Part shown: positions 43,879 to 53,427 of the stretch, piece by piece | Layout of the letters: every line of letters begins with the position of its first letter | How positions within the stretch are numbered: position 1 is the first letter of the stretch | DNA from: Corynebacterium sp. | Lineage (GTDB): Bacteria > Actinomycetota > Actinomycetes > Mycobacteriales > Mycobacteriaceae | Assembly: GCF_030538285.1 (NCBI RefSeq) | Contig: NZ_JAUNUG010000013.1 | Span: 1-64,000 of the forward strand | DNA length: 64,000 nt | Reading direction: 5' to 3' | Position numbers and translations under genes: made by a program | Notes under the pieces: model-generated | What the model was told of the DNA's origin: nothing | Seen by the model: the letters and a program-made list of their open reading frames with translations, nothing else | The model's database searches: none

Positions 43879-45908
43879 GGGGCCATACTATCGCCTTCGC
43901 CCGGATGCAGGTGGGCGAAAACCGCCGACGCCAGCTTCGGCCCGAAACCCTTCACCTCCGCGATCTCCTCCACGCTGGCGGCCTTAAGCTTTTTCACCGA
44001 CCCGAAGTGCTTGACCAACTCGGTGCGGCGGGCGGCCCCCAACCCCGGCACGCCGTCCAACTCGGACACGCGCATCCGCTTGGAGCGCTGCTGGCGGTGG
44101 TAGGTGATGGCGAAGCGATGGGCCTCGTCGCGGATCTGCTGCAGCAGGAACAGGCCCTGGGAGTTGCGCGGCAGGATCAGCGGATCCTTCTCCCCCGGCA
44201 CCCAGATCTCCTCCAGGCGTTTGGCCAGCCCGATGAGGGTGACATCGACGATGCCCAACTCGTCGAAAACCTGCTGCGCGGCGTTGACTTGCGGCAGGCC
44301 GCCGTCGACGATGAACAGGTTCGGAGGGTAGGCGAAGCGGCGGGCGTCGGTGGAGAACTCCTCCACCTTCTCATCGGCGAAGGTCTGGGCCTCGGTCTCC
44401 TCGTCGGGGACGGCCAGCTTGTCCTGGTTGTGGCGCAGGAAACGGCGGCGGGTGATCTCGGCGATGGAGGCCACGTCGTCGGAGTGCCCGTCGCCGGCGG
44501 CTTCCTTCACCCGGTAGCGGCGGTAGTCGGATTTGCGGGGCAGGCCATCCTCGAAGACGACGAGGGAGGCGACAACATCGGTGCCCTGGATATGGGAGAT
44601 GTCGGTGCATTCGATGCGCAGCGGCGCCTCCTCCAGGCCGAGGACCTCCTGGATGTCCTGCAGGGCGGCGGAGCGGGCGGTGAGGTCGCCGACGCGTTTG
44701 AGCTTGTGCTGGCGAAGAGCTTCCTTCGCGTTGCGCTCCACGGTCTCCATGAGGGCGCGTTTATCGCCGCGCTGCGGGGTGCGCAGATCAACGGCTGCGC
44801 CGCGCAGCTCGGCGAGCAAGGACGTGACCTCCGGGGTCTCCTCCGGCTCATGCTGGACAAGGATTTCGCGGGGCACCACCGCGCCCGGTTTCGGCGGGCT
44901 CGTGGAATACTGGTCGACGCCGCGACGCTGGATGGTGTCGGCCTCGTCGGCGGCGTCGATAAGCGCCCGCTCCACGGCATCGGAGTAGAACTGGATGAGG
45001 AAATCCCGCATGAGCGCGGCGATGGGTTCCTCGGTGCGTTCGACGACCCAGCCGCGCTGGCCGCGGATCCGGCCGCCGCGCACGTGGAAGATCTGGACCG
45101 CGGCCTCCAGCTCATCGGAGTCGACCGCGATGACATCGGCGTCGGTGGCATCACCGAGGACCACGGACTGCTGTTCCATGATCTTGTTGATTGCGCCGAG
45201 GTCATCGCGCAGGCGGGCGGCGCGTTCGAACTCCAGCTCCTCCGCGGCCTGTTCCATCTCGCGGGTGAGCTGCCGGATGACCTTATCGGTGTGCCCGGCC
45301 ATGAAGGAGACGAAACCGTCGACGATCCCGCGGTGTTCCTCCGGGGAGACACGGCCGACACAGGGCGCGGAGCACTTGTCGATATAGCCCAGCAGGCAGG
45401 GACGCCCGAGCTTTTCATGCCGGTTGTACACGCCCTTGGAACAGGTGCGCACGGGGAAGACGCGGGTGAGCAGGTCGAGGGTCTCGCGCACGGCCCAGGC
45501 GTGGGAATAGGGGCCGAAGTAGCGCACGCCGCGGCGGCGCGGGCCGCGGTAGAAAAACGCCCGCGGGATGTCCTCGCCAGTGGATACGGCCAGCAGGGGG
45601 TAGGTTTTATCGTCGCGGTACTTGACGTTGAAGCGCGGATCGAAACGCTTGATCCACGTGTACTCCAGCTGCAGCGCCTCCACCTCGGAGGCGACCACGG
45701 TCCATTCGACGGAGGCGGCCGTGAACACCATCTGGCGGGTGCGCGGGTGCAGGCCGGTGACGTCCTGGAAGTAGTTGGACAGCCGCGCGCGGAGACTGTT
45801 GGCTTTGCCGACGTAGATGACGCGGCGGTGCTCATCACGGAAACGGTAGACGCCCGGCTCCGTGGGGATGGACCCCGGGGCCGGGCGGTAGGTGCTGGGA
45901 TCAGCCAT
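43875..45908 (-). CDS. uvrC: excinuclease ABC subunit C
   Basis: A 677-residue nuclease that makes both incisions in nucleotide excision repair. An N-terminal GIY-YIG domain ([22 protein letters not shown], about residues 20-41), the UvrB-binding UVR motif (about 210-245), the RNase H-like 5' incision domain ([22 protein letters not shown]) and two C-terminal helix-hairpin-helix motifs ([31 protein letters not shown]) are all seen. The ATG at 45908 fits the family start. Confidence 0.96.
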   Translation of the reverse strand: MADPSTYRPAPGSIPTEPGVYRFRDEHRRVIYVGKANSLRARLSNYFQDVTGLHPRTRQMVFTAASVEWTVVASEVEALQLEYTWIKRFDPRFNVKYRDDKTYPLLAVSTGEDIPRAFFYRGPRRRGVRYFGPYSHAWAVRETLDLLTRVFPVRTCSKGVYNRHEKLGRPCLLGYIDKCSAPCVGRVSPEEHRGIVDGFVSFMAGHTDKVIRQLTREMEQAAEELEFERAARLRDDLGAINKIMEQQSVVLGDATDADVIAVDSDELEAAVQIFHVRGGRIRGQRGWVVERTEEPIAALMRDFLIQFYSDAVERALIDAADEADTIQRRGVDQYSTSPPKPGAVVPREILVQHEPEETPEVTSLLAELRGAAVDLRTPQRGDKRALMETVERNAKEALRQHKLKRVGDLTARSAALQDIQEVLGLEEAPLRIECTDISHIQGTDVVASLVVFEDGLPRKSDYRRYRVKEAAGDGHSDDVASIAEITRRRFLRHNQDKLAVPDEETEAQTFADEKVEEFSTDARRFAYPPNLFIVDGGLPQVNAAQQVFDELGIVDVTLIGLAKRLEEIWVPGEKDPLILPRNSQGLFLLQQIRDEAHRFAITYHRQQRSKRMRVSELDGVPGLGAARRTELVKHFGSVKKLKAASVEEIAEVKGFGPKLASAVFAHLHPGEGDSMAP
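44953..44964 (+). repeat. 12-base word inside uvrC
   Basis: Exact GCGTCGATAAGC. In uvrC it is read as GCG-CTT-ATC-GAC-GCC (A-L-I-D-A), using the Leu codon CTT. Confidence 0.85.
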
Positions 45909-45909
45909 G

Positions 45910-46446
45910 CTAATCCTGCGGCATGTACTGGGCCTCGAGCTCACGGAACTGCGAGACAGCCTGCACCACGGCCGGGCCATCGGAAGCCTGCATCGCCCAC
46001 ATGGGCACGTACTCGAACTCGGGCAGCTCCAGGCGGGCCATGCGTGCGCCCTGCGGGAAGAACAGACCGTAGGTCACGGACCACGGGTAGAAGCGGGTGC
46101 CGATGATGTTGCGGATCTCCACCCCATCCTCATTCGCGCGCACGCGCGGGCGGGTGAACGCCAGGTACGCCAGGATGGAGATGACCACGCCCACCATGGG
46201 GAACGCCAACTGGTCGATGAAGGAGATCGACGCGCCGGTGAACTCCAGGTCCAGGAAGTAGCCCATGAAGATGTGCACGGCCATGACGATGGCGATGCAC
46301 ACCCATGCCAGGCGCTTGAGCGAGGGCGAACGCACCTCCAGCTCCCACGGCTTCGTCGAGGTCATGGCGTGGGGGTCGAGGGCGGCGTAGTACGCCATCT
46401 CCTCATCGCTGAGCTTACGGGCGGTGTTCTCTTCACTCACGGCCAT
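45910..46446 (-). CDS. PH-domain membrane protein
   Basis: A 178-residue protein with a polar N-terminus, two helices at about 50-68 ([20 protein letters not shown]) and 78-96, and a C-terminal bacterial PH-like domain ([25 protein letters not shown]...). It is a conserved neighbour of ribH in actinobacteria, of unknown role. It lies between uvrC (1 base) and ribH (4 bases), so all are co-transcribed. I start it at the ATG 46446. Confidence 0.8.
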   Translation of the reverse strand: MAVSEENTARKLSDEEMAYYAALDPHAMTSTKPWELEVRSPSLKRLAWVCIAIVMAVHIFMGYFLDLEFTGASISFIDQLAFPMVGVVISILAYLAFTRPRVRANEDGVEIRNIIGTRFYPWSVTYGLFFPQGARMARLELPEFEYVPMWAMQASDGPAVVQAVSQFRELEAQYMPQD

Positions 46447-46450
46447 CAGT

Positions 46451-46936
46451 CTATCCCTCCTGCCCACGGATGCGACGCAGGGTGATCGCGGCGTCGAGAG
46501 CCGCGAGCATGGCTTCGGCGCCCTTATCCTCCACCGAACCGGTGAATCCGGCACGGTCGATGGCCTGCTGTTCATCGTTGGTGGTGAGCACGCCGTTGCC
46601 GATCGGGGTGGACTCATCCAACGCGATGCGGGTCAGCCCCTCGGTGACGGAATCACAGACGTAGTCGAAGTGCGGGGTACCGCCGCGGATGACACATCCC
46701 AGTGCCACGACGGCGTCATGGGTGCGCGCGAATTCCTGGACGATGACAGGCAGCTCAAGTGCTCCCATGACGTGCGCTTCCGAGAGCTTATCGACGCCGG
46801 CCTCCTTTGCCGCAGCCACCGCGTTGCGGCGCATCTGCTCGCAGATCTCGGTGTTCCAGCGGGCGGTGACCACGGCGACGCTCAAGCCCGCGGCGTCGAG
46901 ACGCTCGTCGAGGACGGGCAACCCTTCCTTACTCAC
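46451..46936 (-). CDS. ribH: 6,7-dimethyl-8-ribityllumazine synthase
   Basis: A 161-residue lumazine synthase, the penultimate step of riboflavin synthesis. The substrate loops [27 protein letters not shown] and [20 protein letters not shown] with the catalytic His of PHFDYV are present. The GTG start overlaps the ribAB TGA (GTGA). An exact copy of the 12-base word lies at 46786-46797. Confidence 0.96.
   Translation of the reverse strand: MSKEGLPVLDERLDAAGLSVAVVTARWNTEICEQMRRNAVAAAKEAGVDKLSEAHVMGALELPVIVQEFARTHDAVVALGCVIRGGTPHFDYVCDSVTEGLTRIALDESTPIGNGVLTTNDEQQAIDRAGFTGSVEDKGAEAMLAALDAAITLRRIRGQEG
46786..46797 (-). repeat. 12-base word inside ribH
   Basis: Exact GCTTATCGACGC on the plus strand, read in ribH as GGC-GTC-GAT-AAG-CTC (G-V-D-K-L). 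Confidence 0.85.
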
Positions 46937-48204
46937 TTAGCTGCTCCTTCGTGGGCGCGCTCCCAGGCGTCGACGCCGGGTAGGTCATGGCCCATGCGGT
47001 CGCGCTTGGTGCGCAGGTAGCGGATGTTGTCTTCGTTCGGTTCGACCGGGATGGAGGTGCGCCCGGTCAGCTCCACACCGTAGCCCTCCAGTGCCGCGCA
47101 CTTGGTGGGGTTGTTGGTCAGCAGCGATACCGAGGTGACGCCGAGGTCGCGGAGGATCTGTCCTGCGGCGGAGTACTCGCGGGCATCGGCGGGCAGGCCC
47201 TGCTCGAGGTTGGCGTCGACGGTGTCCAGGCCAAGGTCCTGCAGGCGGTAGGCCTCCAGCTTGGCCATGAGCCCGATGCCGCGGCCTTCGTGTCCGCGCA
47301 GGTAGATGATGACACCCCGGCCAGCCTCCTGGATCATGCGCATCGACTCGTGCAGCTGGGGGCCGCAGTCACAACGGCGGGAGGCAAAGACATCGCCGGT
47401 GAGGCACTCGGAGTGCACGCGCACGGGCAGGCCAGGGCCAGCGAGGTCGCCGACGGTCAGGGCCACGAACTCGATGCCGTCGACGGCATGGCGGTAGCCG
47501 ACCATGTCGAATTCGCCGAACTCGGTGGGCATACGTGTCTCCACCAGGCGTTCCACCTGTGATTCGGTGCGGCGCCGGTAGTCGATGAGCTGCTCGATGG
47601 AGATCATCGTCAGGCCATGCTCATCGGCGAAGCGGCGCAGTTCCGGTCCGCGGGCCATGTCGGTGGGAACATCCTCGGAGACCACCTCGCAGAGCACGCC
47701 GGCGGGCCGCAGCCCAGCGAGGCGGGCCAGGTCGACGGCTGCCTCAGTATGGCCGTCGCGGGCCAGCACTCCCCCCTCGACGGCCCGCAGCGGCACGACA
47801 TGCCCGGGGCGGGTGAAGTCGTGGCGGGTGGTCGTGGGATTGGCCAGGCGTTGGATTGTCTCACAGCGGGAGGTGGCGGAGATGCCGGTGGTTCCGGTGT
47901 TCGCGTCGACGGTGACGGTGTAGGCGGTGTGCCGGGCGTCCTCGTTCTGGGCGACCATGGGCGGCAGGTCGAGGCGATCACAGTCCGCGTTGGTCAGCGG
48001 GGCGCAGATGTAGCCGGAGCTGTAGCGGACCATGAAGGCGACGAGCTCCGGGGTGGCCAGTTCGGCGGCGAAGATGAGGTCGCCTTCGTTCTCGCGGTCC
48101 TCATCGTCGACGACGACCACCATCTTGCCGGCGGCGATATCGGCGATGGCTGCCTCGACGGGATCAAGGCGCAGGCGGTCGTGGTCCACAGATACTTCAG
48201 TCAC
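46933..48204 (-). CDS. ribAB: bifunctional DHBP synthase / GTP cyclohydrolase II
   Basis: A 423-residue fusion. The N-half is 3,4-dihydroxy-2-butanone 4-phosphate synthase ([19 protein letters not shown], then [17 protein letters not shown] and [15 protein letters not shown]). The C-half is GTP cyclohydrolase II ([20 protein letters not shown] with three zinc cysteines, then [17 protein letters not shown]). It supplies both precursors of the riboflavin pathway. 10 bases after ribE, overlapping ribH. Confidence 0.96.
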   Translation of the reverse strand: MTEVSVDHDRLRLDPVEAAIADIAAGKMVVVVDDEDRENEGDLIFAAELATPELVAFMVRYSSGYICAPLTNADCDRLDLPPMVAQNEDARHTAYTVTVDANTGTTGISATSRCETIQRLANPTTTRHDFTRPGHVVPLRAVEGGVLARDGHTEAAVDLARLAGLRPAGVLCEVVSEDVPTDMARGPELRRFADEHGLTMISIEQLIDYRRRTESQVERLVETRMPTEFGEFDMVGYRHAVDGIEFVALTVGDLAGPGLPVRVHSECLTGDVFASRRCDCGPQLHESMRMIQEAGRGVIIYLRGHEGRGIGLMAKLEAYRLQDLGLDTVDANLEQGLPADAREYSAAGQILRDLGVTSVSLLTNNPTKCAALEGYGVELTGRTSIPVEPNEDNIRYLRTKRDRMGHDLPGVDAWERAHEGAAK

Positions 48205-48214
48205 GGGCTAAACC

Positions 48215-48835
48215 TTAGCGTTCCAGACTGCTGGTCTGAGAGTCGGCCCTGTCCCCGAGCATCTTCTCCACGTACTTGGCCAGGACATCCACCTCGATGT
48301 TGACCACCTCTCCCTCCGCGAGCTCCCCGTGGGTGGTCGCGGCCAGGGTCGTCGGGATGAGGGAGACCTCGAAGTAGTCCTCCCCCACGGCGGAGACGGT
48401 GAGTGAGGTGCCGTTGACGGCGATGGATCCCTTTTCCACGACGTAGCGGGCGAGGGCGGCGTCGAGTGAGAAGCGCAGCACATCCCAGTTCTCCGAGGAG
48501 GTGCGGCTGATCAGGGTTGATGTGCCGTCGACGTGGCCCTGCATGATGTGCCCGCCCAGGCGTGCGCCCGCGGCGAGGGCGCGCTCCAGATTGACGCGGG
48601 AGCCGACTTCCAGCTGGCCCAGGCCGGTGCGGTCGAGGGATTCCTGCATGACATCGGCGGTGAACCAGGAGTCAGTGTGCTCGACGACGGTGAGGCACAC
48701 GCCGTTGACGGCGATGGAATCGCCGAAGGAGACATCCGTGAGCACCGTGGAGGCGCCGATCGTCAGCCGGAGGGCATCGCCTTGCGGCTGCAGCTTATCG
48801 ACGCTCCCGATCTCCTCCACCAGTCCAGTAAACAA
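48215..48835 (-). CDS. ribE: riboflavin synthase, alpha subunit
   Basis: A 206-residue protein of two similar lumazine-binding barrels (MFTGLVEEIGSV and ARLGGHIMQGHVDGT). It dismutates two lumazines to riboflavin. The start is TTG at 48835, starting right after the ribD TAG; the position of the family's 'FTGLVEE' N-terminus decides it. An exact 12-base word lies just inside its start (48793-48804). Confidence 0.95.
   Translation of the reverse strand: MFTGLVEEIGSVDKLQPQGDALRLTIGASTVLTDVSFGDSIAVNGVCLTVVEHTDSWFTADVMQESLDRTGLGQLEVGSRVNLERALAAGARLGGHIMQGHVDGTSTLISRTSSENWDVLRFSLDAALARYVVEKGSIAVNGTSLTVSAVGEDYFEVSLIPTTLAATTHGELAEGEVVNIEVDVLAKYVEKMLGDRADSQTSSLER
48793..48804 (-). repeat. 12-base word inside ribE
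   Basis: Exact GCTTATCGACGC on the plus strand, read in ribE as AGC-GTC-GAT-AAG-CTG (S-V-D-K-L), about residues 11-15. Confidence 0.85.
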
Positions 48836-49831
48836 CTACTTTCCGTCCTTTCGGGTCATTTCCAGTAGTACGTCATCGCCCAGATGGGTGATACGCGGGG
48901 CGCTGAATCGCACGGCGTCGTTGATGTTCAGCCCCACGGCCTCGGCGAGCACTCCGCGGCCCTGGCCGAGCAGCGTCGGCGCGATATAGGCCTGGATGTG
49001 ATCGACCAGGCCAGCCTGCAGGAAGCCGGAGGCCAGCTGCGCGCCACCCTCGACGAGAACGTCGCGGGCACCTGTCTCCCATAACTGCCAGAGAGCGTCG
49101 GGAATTCCCCGGTACTGCTCGAAGCCGAGGCGGTGCAGGTTGGTGGCGTTGCCGGTCAATGAGCGACCGCCGATGACTACGCGCCGCGGTTGGGTGGGCA
49201 GCTCGCGCTCGCCGTCGCGGGCGGTGAGCGAGGGGTTGTCGGCGATGGCGGTACCGGTGCCGACGATGATCGCATCGCGCTTGCTGCGGTCCCGGTGGAC
49301 GTGGCTGCGGGCCACCTCGCCGGTGATCCACTGGCTCGTACCATCCAGTGCCGCCGTGAACCCGTCAAGCGTTTGGGCGAACTTCAAGGTCACAGACGGT
49401 CGGTTGTTGCGCACGGCCATCAGCCACGGGATGAGCGCGGCTACCTCGATGTCCAGGCATTCGGCGCCTATCCCGCGCTCGCGCAGAAACGCGGCCCCGC
49501 CGGTGGCGACGGGGTTGGGGTCCGGCTGGCAGTAGTAGACGGTGTCCACGCCGGCGTCGTCAAGCGCCTGCGCGCAGGGACCGGTGCGGCCCTGATGATT
49601 GCAGGGCTCGAGGGTGACCACCGCGGTGCCGCCCGCGGCGCTCTCCCCGGCCTCGCGCAAGGCCATGATCTCGGCGTGCGGGCCACCGGCCGGCTGCGTG
49701 GCGCCCCGGCCGACGAGTTCACCATTGCGGTCAAGGATGGCGGCGCCGACCGGCGGGTTGGGACTGGTGTACCCGCGCGCACCCTCCCCGCATTCGAGGG
49801 CGGTGGCCAGTGCCCGAGCGATGATGTCCAT
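48836..49831 (-). CDS. ribD: bifunctional deaminase / reductase RibD
   Basis: A 331-residue fusion. The N-terminal deaminase has the zinc site GGPHAEIMALREAG and TLEPCNHQGRTGPC. The C-terminal reductase (about 145-331) has LKFAQTLDGFTAALDGTSQW and VEGGAQLASGFLQAGLVD. It carries out the second and third steps from GTP. It follows rpe directly (stop and start adjacent), so rpe and rib genes are one transcription unit. Confidence 0.95.
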   Translation of the reverse strand: MDIIARALATALECGEGARGYTSPNPPVGAAILDRNGELVGRGATQPAGGPHAEIMALREAGESAAGGTAVVTLEPCNHQGRTGPCAQALDDAGVDTVYYCQPDPNPVATGGAAFLRERGIGAECLDIEVAALIPWLMAVRNNRPSVTLKFAQTLDGFTAALDGTSQWITGEVARSHVHRDRSKRDAIIVGTGTAIADNPSLTARDGERELPTQPRRVVIGGRSLTGNATNLHRLGFEQYRGIPDALWQLWETGARDVLVEGGAQLASGFLQAGLVDHIQAYIAPTLLGQGRGVLAEAVGLNINDAVRFSAPRITHLGDDVLLEMTRKDGK

Positions 49832-50488
49832 TTAGACGGTGGCCAGGCGACGCAGGTTGTCGACAGCTGCCGCCGGGTCCTCCTTGCCGTACACCGCGGA
49901 GCCGGCGACGAAAGCATCGCACCCGGCCTCGGCGGCCTGCCCGATGGTCTTCTCGGAGATGCCGCCGTCAATCTCGATGAGGGTGCTCAGCTTGTTGTTG
50001 TCGATGGCCTCACGCAGGGTGCGGACCTTCTCCAGCTGATCCGGCATGAAGGACTGGCCGCCGAAACCCGGCTCCACGGACATGACCAGCACCAGGTCGA
50101 AGAAGCGCAGGTCAGCCAGGTAAGGCTCGATCGGGGTGCCCGGCTTCAGCGAGAAACCGGCCTTCACGCCCTTCGACTTGATGTGCTTGGCTAGTCCGAC
50201 GTGGTCATCGGTGGCCTCCACGTGGAAGATGACGCAGTTGGCGCCGGCGTCGATGTAATGGTCGACCCAGTCCTCCGGGTTCTCGATCATCAGGTGCACG
50301 TCGAGGTGCTGGTCAGTGATCTTGTCCACCGTCTTCGTGATGTCCGGGCCGAAGGAGAGGTTGGGGACGAAATGTCCGTCCATGATGTCCACGTGGATCC
50401 AGTCCGCGTTCGCGACGGCGCGGACCTCCTCGCCGAGCTTCGAGAAATCAGCCGCGAGAATACTGGGTGCGATGATCGGTGATGCCAT
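49832..50488 (-). CDS. rpe: ribulose-phosphate 3-epimerase
   Basis: A 218-residue TIM barrel that interconverts ribulose-5-P and xylulose-5-P. Metal/acid-base residues sit in APSILAADF, IHVDIMDGHFVPN, DVHLMIENPE and IEIDGGISEKT. It links the pentose-phosphate genes upstream in the chromosome with the riboflavin genes it shares an operon with, which use ribulose-5-P. Confidence 0.96.
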   Translation of the reverse strand: MASPIIAPSILAADFSKLGEEVRAVANADWIHVDIMDGHFVPNLSFGPDITKTVDKITDQHLDVHLMIENPEDWVDHYIDAGANCVIFHVEATDDHVGLAKHIKSKGVKAGFSLKPGTPIEPYLADLRFFDLVLVMSVEPGFGGQSFMPDQLEKVRTLREAIDNNKLSTLIEIDGGISEKTIGQAAEAGCDAFVAGSAVYGKEDPAAAVDNLRRLATV

Positions 50489-50533
50489 GGCAACGAGTGT
50501 ACGCGGGTGGGTAGGCGCTGAGGTACCCGCAGG

Positions 50534-51319
50534 TCATCGGGTTTCCTCTCCCTTCCGCCGCCGCTTGCGCCACACCACCGTAGCCAGGGTGATGAGCACA
50601 GCAAAAAGCACCAGCCACGGCAGAAGCGCCACGCTGACATAGAGCATGGTCCTCAGGGAGGTGAGGAAGGTGTCCCACACGCCGGGGCCGGCATCAGGCG
50701 CCCGGTCGGTGCTGAAGGTGACGCGCAGGGTCGACATGTCCACCTGATCGCGCAGGTAGTCCAGCTGGGAGGACAGCGAATCAAGCTCGCCTTGGCGTTG
50801 GGTGAGCATTTCCTCGGCGCGCAGTAGGTCATCGACGTTGTCGGCGCCGCTCATTAACTCGCTGAGCCGGTCGATGGACGCCTGCAGCGCTGCCTGCCGG
50901 GCCTCGAGGTCAACTCTTTCCTGGGTCACGTCTGTCTCGCGTATGGATTGCTCGGTGACATCGCCGTACTCATCCAGCCTCTCGACGATCCCGGCGTATT
51001 CCGCGGCCGGGATCCGCACCGTCATATCCACGCCCACAGTGGAGGTGTCCGATTCGGCGATCCTTCCCCCGACGCCGCGCACCGCGGCAGCAAAGTCCGC
51101 AGCTGCGGACTCCGGGTCGCTCGCCCGCACCCGCGCATTCCCGGTGGTGATCACGTCGGCATCGTAATTGCTTATCGACGCCCCCTCATCAACTCCCACC
51201 GCCCTTTCCGTCACGGCATCACCCGGGAAAAATTCGACGTCACCGACGGTGGGCGTGCCGCAGGCGCTCACCCCGCAGGTGACTAGGACCAGGAAGATGA
51301 TTGCCCGGAGCGCGTTCAT
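50534..51319 (-). CDS. DUF4349 lipoprotein
   Basis: A 261-residue envelope protein. Residues 1-20 form a lipoprotein signal (FLVLVTCGVSAC, lipobox VSAC). Residues 40-125 form an alpha/beta DUF4349 domain, 130-200 a coiled coil (ERVDLEARQAALQASIDRL to SSQLDYLRDQVD), and residues about 225-250 one membrane helix followed by a basic tail (WRKRRRKGE). Function unknown. The ATG at 51319 is the best start. The gene contains an exact 12-base word read in an unusual frame. Confidence 0.85.
   Translation of the reverse strand: MNALRAIIFLVLVTCGVSACGTPTVGDVEFFPGDAVTERAVGVDEGASISNYDADVITTGNARVRASDPESAAADFAAAVRGVGGRIAESDTSTVGVDMTVRIPAAEYAGIVERLDEYGDVTEQSIRETDVTQERVDLEARQAALQASIDRLSELMSGADNVDDLLRAEEMLTQRQGELDSLSSQLDYLRDQVDMSTLRVTFSTDRAPDAGPGVWDTFLTSLRTMLYVSVALLPWLVLFAVLITLATVVWRKRRRKGEETR
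51170..51181 (-). repeat. 12-base word inside the DUF4349 gene
   Basis: Exact GCTTATCGACGC on the plus strand. In this gene it is read as GCG-TCG-ATA-AGC (A-S-I-S), a third frame that brings in the Ile codon ATA, normally avoided in G+C-rich corynebacteria. Confidence 0.85.
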
Positions 51320-51369
51320 GCCTATCACTCTATAAACCTTTCCACTTTAAAGGAATGGTGGGGAAGGCG

Positions 51370-51424
51370 ACGTCGAGAAGCGGGAGTTATCCACAGATCG
51401 GCCCGGGGGCCCGAGTTATCCACA
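51370..51424 (+). promoter_or_regulatory. two direct TTATCCACA boxes with a word variant
   Basis: In the 158-base divergent spacer, TTATCCACA occurs at 51387-51395 and 51416-51424 in the same orientation, and a variant of the 12-base word (ACGTCGAGAAGC) lies at 51370-51381. This combines the same two elements as the modules before both HNH genes, but in a different arrangement. Confidence 0.6.
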
Positions 51425-51477
51425 GGCTAGTGGGTGCGGGCCAGCGCCGATGCCGATGACGTGGTGTGCTCGGGGCC

Positions 51478-52614
51478 ATGACCTACCGGACACTGACCAT
51501 GACATTGAAGGGAGCGGAACGCCCATTCGTCCGCTCCCTGACCTTCCGCCACGACATCACAGGCGACGAGCTGCTCGATCGGCTCTGCCTCGCCCTCGGC
51601 CGCTACCCCACTCCCGACGCCTTGTTCCGCGTGGGTGAGACCTACCACGCACGACGGGCCTACCATTTCGACCATCCCGATCTCAGCGACGAGTGGATCA
51701 CCGGGCCGCTGCCGGAGGATGTCCACGAGCTGGAGTTCCTACTGCACCGCACCGACGGGTGGATTTTCCGCCTCGACATCGTCGAGGATCATTCACCCTT
51801 CTGGGACAATGAACAACCGCCGATCCTCCTCAACGACACCACCCCACTGCTGCCCGGGCCGAAGCTACGGCTGGCCGAATTCAACGCCCTGACGCTGGCC
51901 CACGATGAGCGACCCCTCCCTCCGGATCTGGAGCGGATGATCATCGTCGACGCACTCGAAGGACTACTGGTCCCGGAAGTCGCCGACGTGGAGGCAGCGA
52001 TGGCCCTCTACACCGTCCTGCGGGAGGAGGGCCGCCAGGCGGAGATGGCCGGCCACCACCGTTTCCTCTCCGGGCTACCGGACCGGGATATTCTTTTCGA
52101 ACTGCTCCGCCGGGCAACCTCCGCTAAGCCACCGCGGGTGACCAAGTCCGGATACCTGCCGGTGGGGGTGGTGCGCGACCTCGTCGATAAATACCCCGCC
52201 CTCTATCCCCTGCCGCAGCGCAGGAGCAGATACTACGGCTACGGCCCGAGCGTGGGTACCGCACGGGAGGTCACCACTCTCACCAGCGTGCTCGACGTCG
52301 GTGCTAAGGCAGGTCTGCTCATCGTCGAACCAGGTGAAAGCCTCCGCGCCACAGACATCGGACACCAGCTGCTCACCGGAGACGGCGACACCTACACGGA
52401 ACTGCAGTCCCGGCTGCTGCGGGCCTGGATCGACCGGCCGGTGGCGCAGGCACCCACCGACCCGGGCGGTCGACGCCTCACCTTCCAGGAGTACCTCAAC
52501 CGCCAGCGACCGACGGACCGGGAGATCGACGAAGACACCTACCACAGGGTGCAGGCACAACGCCGCCACCGACAGCCCTCACCCTATCCTGCGGAGGTCG
52601 ACGTCCCCTTCTGA
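51478..52614 (+). CDS. hypothetical protein, possible pRiA4b ORF-3-like N-terminus
   Basis: A 378-residue soluble protein I cannot place. The N-terminal 130 residues (YRTLTMTLKGAERPFVRSLT, DITGDELLDRLCLALG, then HELEFLLHRTDGWIFRLDIVED) weakly resemble the plasmid pRiA4b ORF-3/MM3350 fold, which starts with a similar 'LKGxxPPxWRxxxV' strand. The C-terminal part (about 200-340, DKYPALYPLPQRRSRYYGYG...) resembles nothing I know. No signal peptide. The ATG at 51478 is preferred over a GTG at 51466. It is isolated on the plus strand beside two TTATCCACA boxes. Confidence 0.6.
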   Translation: MTYRTLTMTLKGAERPFVRSLTFRHDITGDELLDRLCLALGRYPTPDALFRVGETYHARRAYHFDHPDLSDEWITGPLPEDVHELEFLLHRTDGWIFRLDIVEDHSPFWDNEQPPILLNDTTPLLPGPKLRLAEFNALTLAHDERPLPPDLERMIIVDALEGLLVPEVADVEAAMALYTVLREEGRQAEMAGHHRFLSGLPDRDILFELLRRATSAKPPRVTKSGYLPVGVVRDLVDKYPALYPLPQRRSRYYGYGPSVGTAREVTTLTSVLDVGAKAGLLIVEPGESLRATDIGHQLLTGDGDTYTELQSRLLRAWIDRPVAQAPTDPGGRRLTFQEYLNRQRPTDREIDEDTYHRVQAQRRHRQPSPYPAEVDVPF

Positions 52615-52673
52615 GCTTGTATAGGGCAAGATGTGTTTTCGCGACACATTTCCCATCCGGAAGGATCCCGCCC

Positions 52674-53423
52674 GTGACCACCCCGCTCGTTACCACCGCC
52701 GACCATTCCGAGGGCCGCATCCGGGAGATCAAGCTGGATAACCACGCCAAGCGCAACAAGCTTGATATCGCCATGTGCGATGCCATCGAGGCCGCCATGC
52801 TGGCAGCCGCGGAGGACGGTGCCCGGGTGGTCCTTCTCCACGGGGACGGCACAGTCTTCTCCGCCGGGGCGGATCTGTCCGGGGACGTCTATGCGGGTGG
52901 GTTCTACCCACGCCTGCTGAAGATGCTGGGCACCATCCAGACCTTGCCCATCCCCGTGATCGCCTGGATCAACGGCGCCGCGATCGGGGCAGGCACCCAG
53001 CTGTCCATGGCCTGTGACCTGCGCGTGGTCGATGATTCCGCGCTCTTCCGGGTGCCCATCGTTGACGTGGCCATCGCCCTCGACGAGGTAACCATCCGCA
53101 CCCTCGAGCACCTCGTCGGCGGCTCGGTGGCCCGCGCCATGCTGTTCACCGGTGCGGCGCTGTCCGCGGAGGACGCTGTGCGCTCCGGCTACGCGGTGCG
53201 GGCCGGTGGTCTCGACGATGCGCTCCAGTTGGCGGAGCTGGTGGCTTCTAAGGCGCCGCTAACCCTGCGTCACCTGAAGTACGAGTTCGCCCACACCTCG
53301 CATGCCCCTTACAGCGACGATGCCCGCCGGGAGGCGGCGGCTGCGGCCTGGCATTCCGCGGATGTGGAGGAATCGCGTGCGGCCCGCGCGGAGAAGCGTG
53401 CCCCGAAGTTCACCGGCCGCTGA
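52674..53423 (+). CDS. enoyl-CoA hydratase/isomerase family protein
   Basis: A 249-residue crotonase-fold protein. The oxyanion-hole segments are seen (FSAGADLSGDVYAGG, about 64-78, and NGAAIGAGTQLSMACDLRVVDD, about 102-123). The usual catalytic Glu positions are not both clear, so the exact reaction is open; many actinobacterial homologues remain unassigned. GTG start at 52674 with GGAAGG 9 bases upstream. Confidence 0.85.
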   Translation: MTTPLVTTADHSEGRIREIKLDNHAKRNKLDIAMCDAIEAAMLAAAEDGARVVLLHGDGTVFSAGADLSGDVYAGGFYPRLLKMLGTIQTLPIPVIAWINGAAIGAGTQLSMACDLRVVDDSALFRVPIVDVAIALDEVTIRTLEHLVGGSVARAMLFTGAALSAEDAVRSGYAVRAGGLDDALQLAELVASKAPLTLRHLKYEFAHTSHAPYSDDARREAAAAAWHSADVEESRAARAEKRAPKFTGR

Positions 53424-53427
53424 CCCG

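Noticed and set aside
43869-46106. A 745-codon plus-strand frame opposite uvrC
   Set aside because: Antisense artefact; uvrC has all of its domains on the minus strand.
46451-50488. FMN riboswitch ahead of the riboflavin genes
   Set aside because: The genes are packed without a leader from rpe to ribH, and no RFN-like conserved boxes are visible before rpe.
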